Origin: Demequina sp.
Lineage (GTDB): Bacteria > Actinomycetota > Actinomycetes > Actinomycetales > Demequinaceae
Reading direction: 5' to 3'
DNA: 64,000 bases
Assembly (NCBI GenBank): GCA_030148645.1
Contig: JASBTB010000014.1
Coordinates: forward strand, 22,166-86,165
The notes beneath the pieces were generated by a model. The model had not been told where the DNA came from. It saw nothing but the letters and a program-made list of their open reading frames with translations, and searched no databases. The position numbers were made by a program, and so were the translations under genes. This document shows positions 62,240 to 64,000 of this stretch, piece by piece; the stretch's first letter is position 1, and each line of letters opens with the position of its first letter.

Positions 62240-64000
62240 ATGTTGCGCATGTCCACGCTCTTTGTCCGCACGCTCCGTGAAGACCCGGCCGACGCCGAGG
62301 TCGCCTCGCATCGTCTGCTCATCCGCGCCGGCTACATTCGCCGAGCCGCACCGGGCATCTATACCTGGCTTCCACTGGGCCTCAAGGTTCTCGCCAAGGT
62401 CGAAGCGATCGTGCGCGAGGAAATGGACGCGGCGGGCGGCCAAGAGGTGCACTTCCCGGCGCTTCTTCCCCGGGAGCCCTATGAGGTGACGGGACGCTGG
62501 AAGGAGTATGGGCCCACGCTGTTCCGCCTGGCTGATCGCAAGGGCGGCGACTACCTTCTGGCGCCCACCCATGAGGAAATGTTCACGTTGCTGGTCAAGG
62601 ACCTGTACTCGTCGTACAAGGACCTGCCGGTGACGATCTATCAGATTCAGAACAAGTATCGTGACGAGGCCCGCCCGCGCGCGGGCCTGCTACGCGGACG
62701 CGAGTTCATCATGAAGGACTCCTACAGTTTTGACATCGACGACGCGGGTTTGGAGCGGTCCTACCAGACCCAACGCGATGCGTATGTCAGGATTTTTGCG
62801 CGCTTGGGCATCGACTACGTGATCGTGCAGGCCCAGTCCGGTGCGATGGGCGGGTCCAAGTCCGAGGAGTTCCTCTCGCCCACCGAGGTGGGGGAGGACA
62901 CGTACGTGCGGTCGGCTGGCGGCTACGCCGCGAACGTCGAGGCGGTCACGACTCCGGTTCCGCCCGCGCTAGACATCGTCGACGCCCCTGCCGCGCACGT
63001 CGAGGACACTCCGGACACGCCGACCATCGCGACCCTTGTGGACGTGGCGAACGCGCGGCACCCCCGAACCGACCGGGAGTGGACCGCCGCTGACACCCTC
63101 AAGAACGTCGTCCTGGCCCTCACCTCACCCGAGGGCAAACGATCACTGCTGGTGGTGGGAATCCCGGGCGACCGCGAAGCCGACATGACGCGCCTCGCAG
63201 CCGCCCTGTCGCCTGCGGTCGTGGAGCCCGCCAACGACGCCGACTTCGCAGCCCACCCCCACCTAGTCAAGGGCTACATTGGACCCGGCGTCTTGGGCCC
63301 GCAGGCGCGGCCCGTGGGCGTTTCGCGAGGAGACACTGCCGATACCGCCATTGCCTACCTCGTAGACCCCCGCATCGTCGACGGCACCCGCTGGGTGACC
63401 GGGGCGGACGCGCCTGGTCGCCACGTCTTCGACCTCACCATGGGGCGAGACTTTGTCGCCGACGGCACGATCGAGGGCGCCGAAGTGCGCACGGGCGACG
63501 CGGCTCCCGATGGCTCCGGCCCACTCGAACTGGCGCGCGGCGTGGAGATCGGCCACATCTTCCAACTAGGACGCAAGTACGCGGAGGCGCTCGACCTCAA
63601 GGTGCTGGACGTCAACGGCAAGCAGGTGACGGTGACCATGGGCTCGTACGGCATCGGCGTGACCCGTGCGGTGGCGTTGCTCGCCGAACACCATCACGAC
63701 GACGCGGGCCTTGCGTGGCCCATCCAGGTGGCGCCGTATCACGTGCACGTCATGGCGACGGGCAAAGACGACGCGGTCTTCGCTACGGCCGAGCAGGTGG
63801 CCTCCGGCCTGGAGGCGGCAGGAGTCGAGGTGCTCTACGATGACCGCCCCAAGGTCTCTCCTGGCGTGAAGTTCAAGGATGCTGAACTGTTGGGCGCGCC
63901 ATACATTCTGGTGGTGGGCCGGGGGCTCGAGAACGGGACGATCGAGTTCAAGAACCGCTCCACGGGGGACTCGGTCGAAATCCCTGTGGGCGAGGCTGTG
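62240..64000 (+). CDS. proS: Prolyl-tRNA synthetase (truncated by window end)
   Basis: [71 protein letters not shown]. Confidence 0.95.
   Translation, partial: MLRMSTLFVRTLREDPADAEVASHRLLIRAGYIRRAAPGIYTWLPLGLKVLAKVEAIVREEMDAAGGQEVHFPALLPREPYEVTGRWKEYGPTLFRLADRKGGDYLLAPTHEEMFTLLVKDLYSSYKDLPVTIYQIQNKYRDEARPRAGLLRGREFIMKDSYSFDIDDAGLERSYQTQRDAYVRIFARLGIDYVIVQAQSGAMGGSKSEEFLSPTEVGEDTYVRSAGGYAANVEAVTTPVPPALDIVDAPAAHVEDTPDTPTIATLVDVANARHPRTDREWTAADTLKNVVLALTSPEGKRSLLVVGIPGDREADMTRLAAALSPAVVEPANDADFAAHPHLVKGYIGPGVLGPQARPVGVSRGDTADTAIAYLVDPRIVDGTRWVTGADAPGRHVFDLTMGRDFVADGTIEGAEVRTGDAAPDGSGPLELARGVEIGHIFQLGRKYAEALDLKVLDVNGKQVTVTMGSYGIGVTRAVALLAEHHHDDAGLAWPIQVAPYHVHVMATGKDDAVFATAEQVASGLEAAGVEVLYDDRPKVSPGVKFKDAELLGAPYILVVGRGLENGTIEFKNRSTGDSVEIPVGEAV

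Overview
GC-rich actinobacterial chromosome, Micrococcales-like by gene content. The backbone is mostly housekeeping: ileS 3' end, cysM-like, folC, apt/ndk, smc, ftsY, amtB-glnB-glnD, ffh, a flavin/ferric-reductase/ApbE cluster, rpsP-khpA-rimM-trmD-rplS-lepB-rnhB, an alpha-glucoside-type ABC/GH operon with a ROK regulator, yraN-comM-dprA-xerC-sigma(WhiG/FliA)-M23, rpsB-tsf-pyrH-frr-cdsA-rlmN-dxr-rseP-ispG and proS. The main accessory feature is a ~10.94 kb integrated element (about 35021-45962) that splits comM/yifB inside its Walker B motif. It encodes a large serine recombinase next to one end, a lone HK97-type major capsid protein, a zinc-finger phage-packaging-like protein, an HTH regulator, a prim-pol/AAA replication protein followed by a dense iteron cluster, a second compact serine recombinase, and a convergent HNH endonuclease / C5 methyltransferase pair. 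It has no terminase large subunit, portal, protease or tail genes. I interpret it as a candidate capsid-encoding phage satellite with its own replicon and a restriction-modification cargo. The crossover can be reconstructed to a 2-bp GA core whose excision restores LFLDEAPEFP in ComM. Other notable items: a nucleotidyltransferase gene with two in-frame stops in its catalytic motif, a recurring leaderless-promoter pattern at nine genes, a GlnR-like box upstream of amtB, and a ROK operator-like repeat.
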